The translations under genes and the position numbers were made by a program. From assembly GCF_010731295.1 (NCBI RefSeq), contig NZ_AP022579.1:434001-498000 (forward strand): a stretch of 64,000 bases of DNA, in the 5' to 3' direction. Source of the stretch: Mycolicibacterium boenickei. Lineage in GTDB: Bacteria > Actinomycetota > Actinomycetes > Mycobacteriales > Mycobacteriaceae. Below, piece by piece: positions 1 to 12,100 of this stretch. Each line of letters opens with the position of its first letter. The stretch's first letter is position 1. The notes under the pieces are model-generated. The model was not told where the DNA came from, did no database searches, and saw only the letters and a list, made by a program, of their open reading frames with translations.

Positions 1-824
1 TTGACCGGCATCATCACGACGACCGAGCCGTCTGCGGCGACCCGTCCCACTCGCTGGGCGAGTCGGGCCGTAAATCCCGCAAGCAGCGCGGTGCTGCTGC
101 CGCCGAGTTCCTGTGCGCGGCCCTCCCACTCTTCGGCATCGACGAAGACCGTCGCCGTCGGGAGCGTGATGGGCTCGTCGATGCCTGCGGGCGGCGCAGA
201 TGGCGTGGCAGGCGGTTGTGTTGCAGCTCCGGCACCACCGCCGCTGCGCCGGGCCAAACGTATCGCGGCGACGAGCGCGCGGCCCATCGCAGGGATGTCG
301 CGCGCGGCTTGGCCGGCGTCCTCGCGCAAGGCCCGCAAGCGGCCACGCGATGCGGCAGGAGGCCAGCTGATCGGGTCGTCGCGCCCATGCGCGGCATCCG
401 CCAGCGCCTCACACAACCCGACGCCGTCGGTGAGGCAATGTGAGATGACAAAGCTCACCCCGGCGCCGCCGTCGGTGAACGGGAGGACCGCAAGATGCCA
501 TCCGGGACCGTGCTCGCAATCCAGTGGGGTCTTACTCTGCTCGGTGAGCCAGGCATCAAATTCTTCACGCGGGCGGGCCGACTCGACGATCTCAAGGTCG
601 GGTAGATGGTCGGGCGCTACCCAGCGGTGCCGACCGAACGGCAATGGCGACCGTGCGATGCGGCGGGACAACCGTCCCCGCTGAAGATGTTCATGGAACC
701 GCCGCAGCCCATCGATGTCGACCGCGCGGTTGTACACCCAGACACACTGCAGCAGACTGGGGCGTCCCGTCGCTCGCGATACGTCGAATATGGTCTGGTC
801 GAGCAAATCCAGTACATTGCTCAT
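1..824 (-). CDS. Condensation-fold acyltransferase, second copy (C-terminus off window)
   Basis: Reading the minus strand from an ATG at 824 gives MSNVLDLLDQ... and stays open to the window edge, so the 3' part is missing. The product is a close paralogue of the 1672-3069 gene: the same LLQxVWVYxR start region, the same LPFGRHRWVA stretch, and the active-site motif HCLTDGVG, a variant of the HHxxxDG of condensation, PapA and WS/DGAT acyltransferases. Such enzymes transfer an acyl group from CoA to a hydroxyl or amine. It is the last visible gene of the NRPS operon, 141 bp after the membrane methyltransferase. I infer that it O-acylates the peptide, probably one of two threonines. The first motif histidine is kept and the second is Cys, as in its paralogue. 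Upstream there is only a weak AGGG-type ribosome site. Confidence 0.8.
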   Translation of the reverse strand, partial: MSNVLDLLDQTIFDVSRATGRPSLLQCVWVYNRAVDIDGLRRFHEHLQRGRLSRRIARSPLPFGRHRWVAPDHLPDLEIVESARPREEFDAWLTEQSKTPLDCEHGPGWHLAVLPFTDGGAGVSFVISHCLTDGVGLCEALADAAHGRDDPISWPPAASRGRLRALREDAGQAARDIPAMGRALVAAIRLARRSGGGAGAATQPPATPSAPPAGIDEPITLPTATVFVDAEEWEGRAQELGGSSTALLAGFTARLAQRVGRVAADGSVVVMMPV

Positions 825-965
825 TTTCGAACTGTATCTGCCCTGATTTTCTCTGTCTCGTGTTTGCAGGTGGTCAGCGTCGTCCGATGCCGCTGACATC
901 TTGGGTGGCAGCCATTCCCATGTCGCGCGGAGAAAACGCTGCTACCGGGCGATCTCCTTCCGTCG

Positions 966-1640
966 TCACCAGACCAGTGGCACGAGCCGGTAGTGCACCT
1001 TCTGCGTGTACTCCCGATATCCGGCGAGCTGCTGGCGAAGCAGCTTCTCCTCGTCCTGGATACGGAAGGCATACAGAGTGAGGACGGGAATGAGAACTGC
1101 CAGCCCCCACCATGATCCAAGCGCGAGCGGCATTCCCGCCACCATGAGCAGCGCCCCCATGTACATCGGATGCCGCACAAGCCCGTACAGGCCGGTGGAG
1201 ACCAGCTTCTGCTCCGACTCCACCGTGATGTTGGCTGACGCATACCTGTTCTGGACGATCGTGAATATCGTGATCACGAGGCCGATGACGAACATCGCGT
1301 TGCCGATCCACGACACCGCGGCAGGCACCGGGGACCAACCGAAGCGATGATCGAGGCCGCAGAACACCGGCAGCGCAATGGACAAGACCGCGATGACCCC
1401 GAGGACGGCCTTCTGCACCGGTCTCGACTCTGACTTCCGCCCGACGCGCATGCGCCGCTCTACGACCGCCTTGTCCTTCCTCAACAGGTAGACGGTCGAG
1501 AGACTCGCCATCACCGCGTACACCGTCAGGAAAACCCATGCCTGCCAGTAGTTGAACGTCCCCGCGGGCACGAACAGCAGCGCACAGAACAACGCCACGC
1601 CCAAGACGGATTGGACAGCCACCCGAAGATTGGTGCTCAT
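966..1640 (-). CDS. Isoprenylcysteine carboxyl methyltransferase-family membrane protein
   Basis: A 224-aa protein with about five hydrophobic segments and the family hallmark GLYGLVRHPMYMG near residue 155, followed by a basic-acidic RIQDEEKLL and Y-x-x-Y segment near the C-terminus. This is the SAM-binding half of ICMT/PEMT-type membrane methyltransferases. Known members methylate carboxylates (ICMT) or phospholipid amines. A strong ribosome site (AGGAG, 7 nt before the ATG) supports the start. It lies 31 bp after one acyltransferase and 141 bp before another in the NRPS operon. I infer that it forms the C-terminal methyl ester of the released lipopeptide. An unrelated small-molecule methyltransferase cannot be excluded by sequence alone. 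Confidence 0.82.
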   Translation of the reverse strand: MSTNLRVAVQSVLGVALFCALLFVPAGTFNYWQAWVFLTVYAVMASLSTVYLLRKDKAVVERRMRVGRKSESRPVQKAVLGVIAVLSIALPVFCGLDHRFGWSPVPAAVSWIGNAMFVIGLVITIFTIVQNRYASANITVESEQKLVSTGLYGLVRHPMYMGALLMVAGMPLALGSWWGLAVLIPVLTLYAFRIQDEEKLLRQQLAGYREYTQKVHYRLVPLVW

Positions 1641-1671
1641 GTCATCTCCTACCTGTGTGATTCGGGGACGC

Positions 1672-3069
1672 TCAAAGAAGCGTGCCGGTGAGCGAAAAGT
1701 CTTTCAATGCGTTTGAAAGGTCTTGTTGTAAACGGGCATTCGTGTTGACCCGACCCGGCAGATAGGAATGGGCCGAGACGAAGACGCGTCCGTTCGCCCT
1801 CCCCGACAGAAACGACTGCGTACCGCCGAACCGGTTGAGCATCGCTTCCGTCAGCCCCAGATGGGGCAGAACCTTGATGGCCAAGAAGTCGCACTCCGTG
1901 CCATCGGGCCGGCTGGCAGCCGGATTTACCACACCGAGGTTGGAGGAACCGACGCCGTTGGGTGAACCGACACGGGAAGTGGCCACGAGGAGCCGCTTGG
2001 GCAACAGCGGAATGATGGCATTCACCGCATACTCCTCGTCAGGCACCTCTCCGTGACGAATCAACGCCTGCTTGACCGCAGCCCGGATTTCACGCAGGTC
2101 CGTCGTCGCGAGTTCAGGGTCGACCGCGACCGCCACACTGCTTCTCGCGTTGGCACGGGTATCGTCATCAGCGCGCTCATTGACCGGCATTCCCACGACC
2201 ACCGAACCGTCGGCGCCAACCCGTCCCCCGCGTTGGGCCAGCCGGGCCGCCAATCCCACCAACAACGAGTTGCTGGTCCCGCCGAGTGCTTGGGCGCGGG
2301 CGTCCCACTCCTCGGCATCGACCAAGATCGTTGCCATCGGAACTGCCGTTGGTACGTCGGAATATCCTTCAGGTGCAGATGCTTTGGTAGCCGGCGAAGT
2401 GGTCGCGCCGGCGGCCCCGGCGCTCTCGCGGCTACGTCTGGCCAACCGAATCGAGGCGATCACACCCCGGAACACAGCCGGAATGTCGCGCACAGCTTGC
2501 CAGCTGTCCTGCAGTAGGGCTTTCCCACGGCTGCGCGATGCCGCTGCAGGCCAGCTCATCGGATCGTCGCGACCAAGTGCCGCATCAGCCAGCGCCTCAC
2601 ACAGCCCGACTCCATCGATGAGGCAGTGTGATACCACCAAGCTGATTCCTGAGCCGCCGTCGGTGAACGGGAGCACCGCCAGGTGCCATCCCGGACCGTG
2701 CTCGCAATCCAGCGGAGTGTTGATCTGCTCGTCGAGCCAGTCATCGAATTCTTCTCGCGACCTGGCTATCTCGACGATCTCAAGGTCGGACGAATTGTCC
2801 GATGCCACCCAGCGGTGCCGACCGAACGGCAGCGGTGATCGTTCGATGCCGCGGGACAGCCGTCCCTGCCGGAGATTCTCATGGAACCGCCGCAGACCAT
2901 CGACATCGACCGGGCGGTCGTACACCCAGACGCTCTGCAGCAGGCTGTTGACCCCTATCGCCGACCCGAGGTCGAACACACGCTGGTCGAGCACATCGAG
3001 AACGTTGCTCACTTTCGGACCTACGTCCGCGCTGGATTCGCGCGCCTCGTCTGTGTAAGTGGTCCGCAT
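1672..3069 (-). CDS. Condensation-fold acyltransferase of the NRPS locus
   Basis: A 465-aa stand-alone protein of the PapA/WS-DGAT/condensation superfamily. It has HCLIDGVG near residue 148 (HHxxxDG family position) and a C-terminal half with VVGMPVNERADDDTRAN, resembling the structural motif region of this fold. It follows the second NRPS by 61 bp and precedes the membrane methyltransferase by 31 bp, so it is probably co-transcribed. The ATG at 3069 is the longest start. A GTG at 3012 gives a protein beginning VSNVLDVLDQ, which aligns exactly with the MSNVLDLLDQ start of the 1-824 paralogue and is the likelier true start. Neither has a strong ribosome site. Proposed role: O-acetylation of a threonine side chain of the peptide, by inference from the cluster. 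Confidence 0.82.
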   Translation of the reverse strand: MRTTYTDEARESSADVGPKVSNVLDVLDQRVFDLGSAIGVNSLLQSVWVYDRPVDVDGLRRFHENLRQGRLSRGIERSPLPFGRHRWVASDNSSDLEIVEIARSREEFDDWLDEQINTPLDCEHGPGWHLAVLPFTDGGSGISLVVSHCLIDGVGLCEALADAALGRDDPMSWPAAASRSRGKALLQDSWQAVRDIPAVFRGVIASIRLARRSRESAGAAGATTSPATKASAPEGYSDVPTAVPMATILVDAEEWDARAQALGGTSNSLLVGLAARLAQRGGRVGADGSVVVGMPVNERADDDTRANARSSVAVAVDPELATTDLREIRAAVKQALIRHGEVPDEEYAVNAIIPLLPKRLLVATSRVGSPNGVGSSNLGVVNPAASRPDGTECDFLAIKVLPHLGLTEAMLNRFGGTQSFLSGRANGRVFVSAHSYLPGRVNTNARLQQDLSNALKDFSLTGTLL

Positions 3070-3130
3070 CGGCGATCACCGTCCCAACATCGGCCGCTCG
3101 ACGCTGTCGCGTCCGAGCATCGTTACGAAA

Positions 3131-6100
3131 CTATTCCGAGGTACTTTCCAATAGCGCCTTGAGCTGTTCTGCGTATCCCCTCAGTGATTCAGGGGTGAAC
3201 ATTTCGAAATGTGTGCAACCCACGGGCAGCACGGTGATCTCACCGGAAACGTATGGGCGCCAACTGTGCAGCAGCGATCGGGCAGCCCTGCGGTTACGCA
3301 GGCGCGCCAACCTCGACCTGACCCCATCCCCGCCGGTGTCCTCGCACCGCGGACGCGCAGCCGAAAACATCACGGCATCACCGTCGAACACATCGGGCGC
3401 ATGATCGAGCAGCATCACTTGACCGGCGCTGACACTGCGCGCCATGAACGCCACCAGCTGTCGCGACGGAGGACTGGCCCCATGTCGCGCGATGATGTCG
3501 GCCACCTTTGAATACGTCAGTAGGCCCCAATGCACCGGAACCCGAGCCCTGTTGGTCCGCAGGATGTAATCCAGAACCCATCCCTCGGTAACCGCCTGAT
3601 TCCTCGCAAGCGTCCTGGTGATCCGCTTCCAGAACTTGTTCGGGTTCAGCAACCCATCGAGCAGGACCAGGCGCTGTACTTCACACCCGCGGCGCTGGAG
3701 CTCCACCGCGAGCGCATGAGCAACCACACCACCGAACGACCAACCCAAGATGCGATACGGCCCAACAGGATACAGCTCCTGCAGCCGATCGGCATAGCGC
3801 GACGCCATGCCGCGTATCGACATAGCTTCCCGCTCGCCATCGGCGGGCACCTGATTGATCCCGATGATCGGGCCGTCCACATACTGACCCAACGCCCGAT
3901 ACGACCAACTCAACCCGAAGCCATCATGGATACAACACAGCGGTACCCCGTTGCCGGGCTTGAGCACCTCCACCGGAACCACTTCCTGCGAGCTCTCGGC
4001 GCGGCCCACATGCTGAGCCAAACCGCGCACGGTCGGCGCATCGAACATCACCCGCACCGCCAACTCCGCATCCAAACGCGCATTGGCCGCAGCGATCACC
4101 CGCATCGCAGACAGTGAATCCCCACCCAGGTCGAAGAACGAATCCTCGACCCCGACCCGCTCCAGACCCAGTACATCGGCGTAGATACCGGCCAGGATTT
4201 CCTCGGTCAGCGTGGCCGGAGCACAATACTGCCGAGCGTCGGCATAGTCCGGTACCGGCAGCGCTCGCCGATCCAGCTTGCCGTTGACCGTCAACGGCAG
4301 CGTATCCAAGACCATCACGGCTGCCGGCACCATATAGCTGGGCAACCGCTGCGCCAGAGCAGCGCGGACTTCTGCTCCGCCTGCGGTGCCGGTGACATAG
4401 CCGACCAGACGCTTGTCGCCCGGGCGGTCCTCACGAGCGATGACCGCCGCCTGATCCACACCCTCCAGATCAGCCATGACTGCTTGGATTTCACCCAGCT
4501 CGATCCGATACCCACGGATCTTGACCTGCTCATCGGCCCGGCCCAGATAGTGCAGTTGCCCATCGGGTGCCCAGGACACCAGATCCCCGGTCCGATACAT
4601 CCGCTGCCCCTCAGCGAACGGACACGCCACAAACCGCGACCCGGTCAACCCACCCCGACCCAGATAGCCACTCGCCACACCAGCCCCAGCGACGTACAAC
4701 TCACCGACCACCCCAGCAGCCACCTGACGCAGCCACGGATCGAGTACGAAGAACGCCGCCCCCGGTATCGGCACACCGATCGGCACCACCGTCGACCCGG
4801 CTACCAGCGGCGCACTGAACGACGTGTACCACGTCTCCGTCGGCCCATAACCATTGAGCATCACCCGACCCGGCGCCCACCGATCCACCAACTCGGTCGG
4901 ACAGGCCTCGCCGGCCACCACCAACGCCGTCGAATCCAAACCGTCGGTAGACAGCGCCGCCGCAGCAGACGGCGTCTGATTCAACACCGTCACACCCTCG
5001 GCAATCAGCAACGCGTGCAACTCATCCGGCGAACCCGCCACCGCATCCGGCACCACCACCAACCGCCCACCACTGAGCAACGCACCGAAGATCTCCCACA
5101 CCGACACATCGAACGCATACGAATGCCACTGCGACCACACCCCAACACGCGGCAACTCCACATCCAACGACAAAAGCAACCCCGTCACATTCCGATGCGG
5201 GACAGCCACCCCCTTCGGCACACCGGTGGTGCCCGACGTATAGATCACATACGCGATGTCATCCGGAGCCGGACCCGCCTGGACCGCGGTACTGGGTTCG
5301 GCCTCGGTGCGGGGATCCGCCACATCGACGACGGCCACCCCCAGGCCGTCCAAACGCCCGGCCAACTCCCCGGTGGTGACCGTGGCCACCGGTCGGGCAT
5401 CACCAACCACCATCGCGATTCGCGCGTCCGGATGCGCCGGATCGATCGGCACGTACGCCGCCCCGGTCTTGAGTATCGCCAGGATCGACACAATCGCCGC
5501 AGCCGAACGGTCGAGCAACACCGCCACACACTCACCCGGACCCGCACCGTGACCAACGAGGAAGTGCGCCAACCGATTCGAGGCCTCGTCCAACTCCCGA
5601 TACGACCACGAACGGCCCTCATACGTCAGTGCAGCGGCATCGGGCGTACGAACCACCCGCTCGGCGAAGAGCATCGGTACCGACGCTTGCGAAGGCGCGG
5701 CCCGAGTCAGCGCCGCCCGGTTGCCAACCGTATCGAGACGAACGTGCTCGGCACCGTCGAGAACATCGATCGAGGACAACCGTCGCGCCGGATCGGCCGT
5801 CATCGCCTCCAACACCCGCGCCAACCGCCCAACCATCACCTCAACGGTCTCGGCATCGAATACGTCGGTGCGGAACTCCACCGAACCACCGATCCCGGCC
5901 GAAGCACCCTCCGCATCGAACCGCTCCCCCAAGGCAAAGACCAGATCCATCCGTGCGGTGTGAGTTTCGGCCATCAATGGTGCGGCGTAGACATCGCCCA
6001 GTGCCGACTCGGCATCGGGCGCGCTGGCGGGATTCTGCCAGGCCAGCATCACCTGGATCAGCGGGTGATGGGTGAGACTGCGCGCCGGATTGAGCCGCTC

Positions 6101-9100
6101 GACGAGAACCTCGAACGGCACATCCTGATGTTCGTAGGCGGCGAGGCTACGCTGACGCACCTGCCCGACCAGATCGGCGACGGTGGGATCACCGTCAAGT
6201 TCCACCCGCAACACCAGGGTGTTGACGAAGAACCCGACCAACTCATCCAGCGCGGGATCACTGCGTCCGGCTATCGGAAAACCCACCGCCACATCGGAAC
6301 TGGCGCTGAGGTTCGAGAGCAGAACCGAGAGTGCGGCTTGCAGGACCATGAAGCTCGTCGCGTTGTGCTCCCGCGCCACCTGCGCCACCCGCTGCTGCAA
6401 CTCCGCAGGCCATTCCACCTCCACGACGGCGCCATGGTGATCGGCGACCGCCGGGTAGGGGCGGTCTGTCGGCAACTCAAGTCGATCCGGCAGTCCGGCC
6501 AGCGCATCCTGCCAGCAGTCGAGCTGCCCGGCGATGCGGCTCTCCGGATCGGACAGCTCGCCGAGCTGCTCGCGCTGCCAGAGTGTGTAATCCACATACT
6601 GCACCGGCAGAGGAGACCAGTCCGGCGCCTGCCCACCGCATCGAGCCGCGTAGGCGGCCGCCACATCACGGGCAAGCGGAGCGAAAGACCAAGCGTCACC
6701 AGCGATGTGGTGCATCACCGCGACCAGCAGATGCTCATTCTCAGAAACGCGGAAAAGCTCTGCGCGGATCGGGATCTCGATACTCAGATCGAACGGGTGC
6801 CCTATCGCTGAGTCGACGGCACCGGCCAACCGGTCTGCCGGCCAGCCAGCGGCATCAACAACTTGCCAGCCGATCTCGGCCTGCTCGGCCGGGATCACCA
6901 GCTGCCGGGGCACACCGTCGACCTCGGGAAAGACCGTGCGCAGGCTCTCATGCCGGGCCACCACATCGGCCAGAGCCAAGCCGAGCGCATCGACGTCCAA
7001 TCCGGTGACCCGATACATCATCGGCATGTTGTAGATCGGTGACGGACCGTGCAATTGGTCCAGGAACCACAACCGCTGCTGGGAGTACGACAGTGGCACC
7101 ACGGCCGGCCGAGGCACGGGCACCAGCGCGGACCGGCCGCCGGTACCGGTGGCGATTCGCGTCTCCAACTGTGCCACGGCAGGCGCATCGAAGACCGCTC
7201 GGACTGCCAGATCGGTATCGAACGCAGTGTTGATGGCATTGATCAGCCGTATCGCTGACAGCGAGTCACCGCCGAGATCGAAGAACGAGTCGTCGACGCC
7301 GACCCTGTCCAGCCCCAACACCTGGGCGAAGATGCCGGCCAGAATCTCCTCGGTCGGGGTTGCCGGAGCACGATAGCTGTCGGCGTCGAGGTATTCCGGT
7401 GCCGGTAGCGCGCGCCTGTCCAACTTGCCGTTGACCGTCAGCGGTATCTCGTCGAGCACCACCACCGCAGCAGGCACCAGGTAGGCAGGGAGTTGTTCGG
7501 CAAGCTGGCCGCGGGCCTTTCCGGCGTCGACCATTCCCGTCACGGACTCGGTGACGTAGCCGACAAGACGCTTCTCACCCGGGCGGTCCTCGCGGGCGAT
7601 GACGACGGCTTGTTCCACGCCATCCAGATCCGCCAGAGCGACCTGGATTTCGCCGAGTTCGATCCGGTAGCCCCGGATCTTGACCTGCTCATCGGCGCGC
7701 CCGAAGTACTGCATCTGCCCATCGCCGCCCCAGCGCACCAAGTCGCCGGTCCGGTACATGCGGGCTCCTGCGCCGCCGAACGGGCAGGGAACGAAGCGGG
7801 ATGCGGTCAGCCCCGGTCGACCCACATATCCGACCCCGACGCCGCGGCCGGCCACATACAACTCCCCTACAACGCCGGGCGGCACTTCCCGCAGCCAGCG
7901 ATCCAGGACGAACAATGCCGCGCCCGGTACCGGTGCGCCGATCGGAACAACATTCGACCCGGCCTCTTCGGCTTTCAACGGCGCGCTGATCGTCGCGTAC
8001 ACGGTGGCCTCGGTCGGTCCGTAAGCGTTGATCAACACCCGCCCCGGCGCCCAGCGCTGCACCAACTCAGTGGGACAAGCTTCACCGGCCACCACCAAGG
8101 CGGCGGACTCCAAGCCTTGCGGTGAGAGCATCCCCGCAGCCGACGGCGTCTGGCTCAAGACGCTGACCTTCTCGGCGACCAGCAACGCGTGGAGATCGTG
8201 CGGTGAACGTGCCACCTCCTCGGGCACCACCACCAACCGGCCACCGTGCAACAGCGCGCCGAAGATGTCCCACACCGAGACGTCGAACACCAGCGAATGC
8301 CACTGCGACCACACTGTTCCGGGGCCCACCAACGCCGGGTCCACAGCCCCGAGGAACTCGGTCACGTTCTGATGCGTGATCGCCACGCCCTTCGGCACAC
8401 CAGTGGTCCCCGATGTGTAGATCACGTATGCGATGTCATCGGCGGCAGGCCCGGGCAGCGCGCTGCTTGGCTGCATCTCGATCCGGTCGTCGGCAACGTC
8501 TATGACAGCCAGGTCGGCGCCATCCAGCCGCGCACTCAACCCGGAGGTGGTGATTGCTGCGACCGGGCGGGCATCGCCGAGCATGAACTCGACCCGCGCG
8601 TCCGGCACCATCGGGTCGATCGGAAGGTACGCCGCGCCGGACTTGAGCACTGCCAGGATCGCGACGATCGCCTCGGCCGAATGGTTGAGCAGCAGCGCGA
8701 CACTTTCACCGGGCCCTGCCCCATGACCAACAAGCAGGTGGGCCAGGCGATTCGACGCATCGTCGAGATCGCGATAGGTCCAGGAACTGTCACCGCACAC
8801 CACCGCCACCGCGTCCGGGTCCCGTGCCACCTGCTCGGCGAAGACCACCGGGATCGACACCGCGGAGACAGGATCGGCCAGCACCGCCCGGTTGCCCCAC
8901 CCCTCGAGGGTGGCGTGGTCAGCCGGCCCCAGCAGATTCACCGAAGACAGCTTCGCCGCGGGATCGGCGGTCAGAGCTTCGACCACTCGCGACAGTCGCT
9001 CGATAAAGGTCTGGATGGTGTCGGCGTCGAACACATCGGTGCGGAACTCCACCGCCCCGGTGATCCCGGCGGGCTCACCTCCGCTCCAACGTTCTGCCAA

Positions 9101-12100
9101 CGAGATCGTCAGGTCCATGCGCGCGGCCTGAGTATCGGCTTCCAGCGGGGTGGCTTGCATACCGCCCAAAGACGTTGCCGCGGGCTGGCCTTCGTCCTGT
9201 TTCGTCAAGTTCTGCCACGCCACCAACACCTGGACCAGCGGGTGGTGGGTCAGGCTGCGGGCCGGGTTGAGCCGATCCACAATCATCTCGAAGGGCACAT
9301 CCTGGTGCTCATAGGCAGCCAGGCTGCGTCTACGCACCTGCGCCAAGAGGTCGGCAAAAGTGGGATCACCGTCAAGCTCGATTCGTAGCACGAGTGTATT
9401 GATGAAAACCCCGACCAACTCATCCAACGAAGGATCACCACGACCGGCGATCGGGAATCCCACCGCCACATCGGTGTTCCCGCTCAGACTCGACAACAGC
9501 ACCGCCAGAGCAGCCTGCACCACCATGAAACTGGTTGCATCGTGCCCCCGCGCGGCGTGCGCGATCTGCTGCTGCAACTCGACCGGCCACTCCATCGTGA
9601 CACTGGCTCCGCGGTAGTCTGCCTCCGCCGGATACGGCCGGTCGGTGGGCAGCTCCAGCCGCTCCGGCAGCCCGGCCAGCTCCTCTTCCCAGTACGCCAA
9701 CTGCCCGGCGATCCGACTCTCGGGATCGGCCGGATCACCCAGATACGCGCGCTGCCACAGCGTGTAATCCGCATACTGCACGGGCAACGGCGCCCACCCC
9801 GGTACCTGTCCCAGGCACCGCGCGGCATACGCCACGCCAAGATCACGTACCAGCGGGCCGATCGACAAGCCATCACCTGCGATGTGATGGACCACCGCGA
9901 CCAGGATGTGTTCATCCTCATCCACTCGGAAAAGGGTTGCTTGCAAAGGTGATTCGGCCGACAGATCGAAGTTGTACCCGACAGCGCCGTGGATCGCGGC
10001 GGACAGCCGTTCCATCGACCAATCGGTGGCGTCGACGACCTGCCACCCGAGATCGGCCTGTCCGGCCGGTAGCACGACCTGTGTTGGCACACCGTCGACC
10101 GCCGGGAACACCGTGCGCAGAGCTTCGTGGCGCTCCACCACATCGGCGAACGCCTGGCCCATCGCATCAACATCAAGCCCGCCGGTGATCCGGTACGCGG
10201 TCGGCATGTTGTAGATCGGTGACGGCCCCTCTAATTGGTCGAGGAACCACAACCGCTGCTGGGCATACGACAGTGGAAGAACGTCGGGCCGCGGCTGGGC
10301 CACCAACGGTTCCCGCCGACCCGAACGCTCGCCGGCCTGCGCCGCGAGTTGCGCCACCGTGGGCGCCTCGAACACTGCCCGCACTGCGAGATCGGTATCC
10401 AGACTGGCATTGATCGCATTGATCAACCGCATTGCCGACAGCGAATCTCCACCCAGGTCGAAGAAGGAATCATCCGCCCCGACCCGTTCCAACCCCAGCA
10501 CCTGCGCATAGACGCCCGCCAGGATCTCCTCGGTGGGCGTACCCGGAGCCCGGTAGCGATCGACGTCGGCGTACTCCGGTTCTGGTAGGGCTCGCCTGTC
10601 AAGTTTGCCGTTGACGGTCAGTGACAACGCGTCAACCACCACCACCGCCGCGGGCACCATATACGACGGCAACCGCTCGGCCATCACAGCCCTGATCGAC
10701 GCCGAATTGACGCTGCCAACGGATGTTTCGGTGACATAGCCGACCAGACGCTTATCGCCCGGGCGGTCCTCCCGGGCGATCACCGCCGCCTGATCGACAC
10801 CATCCAGATCCGCGAGGACAGACTGGATCTCACCGAGCTCGATGCGGTACCCGCGAATCTTGACCTGCTCATCAGCGCGTCCCAGATACCGCAGCTGCCC
10901 ATCAGAACCCCAGGCCGCGAGATCGCCGGTCCGATACATCCGGAACCCGGCCCCGCCGAACGGACAGGCCACAAACCGCGATGCAGTCAGGTTACCGCGG
11001 CGCCAGTATCCCATTCCGACACCGGCACCCGCGACGTACAACTCGCCGACCACCCCGAACGGGGCCTGCCGCAGACCCTGGTCCAGAACGAAAAAGCCCA
11101 GGTGACCCAACGGGACACCGATCGGGCTGACACTGCCCTCAACATCGCCGGCCACGATCTCCCGGAACGACGCATGCACCGTCGTCTCGGTGATGCCGTA
11201 CATGTTGATCAGCCGCGGTGTCCCTCGATGGGCATCGAACCACGGCCGAAGGCGCTGCGGTTCAAGGGCTTCCCCACCGAAGACCACCGTCTCCAACTTC
11301 AGCTGACGGCCCAGTTCCGGCTGCACCGCATCAGCCGACTGCAGCGCGTAGAACGCCGACGGCGTCTGACTCAACACCGTCACCTGCTCAGTCACCAACA
11401 ATGCGAGCAGTTCCTCGGGAGCCCGCGTCACTGACTCAGGTACCACCACCAACCGGCCCCCGAACAACAGCGCGCCCCAGATCTCCCACACCGAATAGTC
11501 AAACGCCAACGAATGACACTGCGTCCACACCTGACCCGCCAGACCCAACTCCGCATCCAACGTCGCCAACAACCGCACCACATTGGCGTGAGTAATCGCC
11601 ACACCCTTGGGACGACCCGTCGTCCCCGACGTGTAGATCAAGTAGGCGATGTCACCGGCGCCGGGCAGCGGAGGTAGGGGCGCGCCGGGTTGAGTTGCGA
11701 CACCGGCGGCGTCGATATCGACGACCGCCACGCCGGTTCCATCCAGCCGCCCGGCCAGTGCTGACGTGGTCACCGCGACGACCGGGTCGGCGTCACCGAG
11801 CGTGAATTGGATCCGCGCATCAGGATGCATCGCATCGATCGGCAGATACGCCGCCCCCGACTTCAGCACCGCCAGAACCGCGACGATCGCCTCCGCCGAC
11901 CGAGGCAACAACACCGCAACACACCGACCAGGACCTGCACCATGCTCAACCAGACTGTGTGCCAACCGGTTCGATGCCTCGTCGAGCTCCCGATACGTCA
12001 TCGAACGGCCATCGAAACTCAGTGCCACCGCATCCGGCACCTGAGCCACCTGCGCAGCGAACAACCCTGGAATCGACGCCACAGGAGGTGCGGGACGGGT

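Noticed and set aside
4484..6811. 775-aa open frame on the plus strand, antisense to NRPS modules 8-9
   Set aside because: Arg/His/Pro-rich shadow with no motif; the minus-strand frame carries clear A, T and C motifs throughout.
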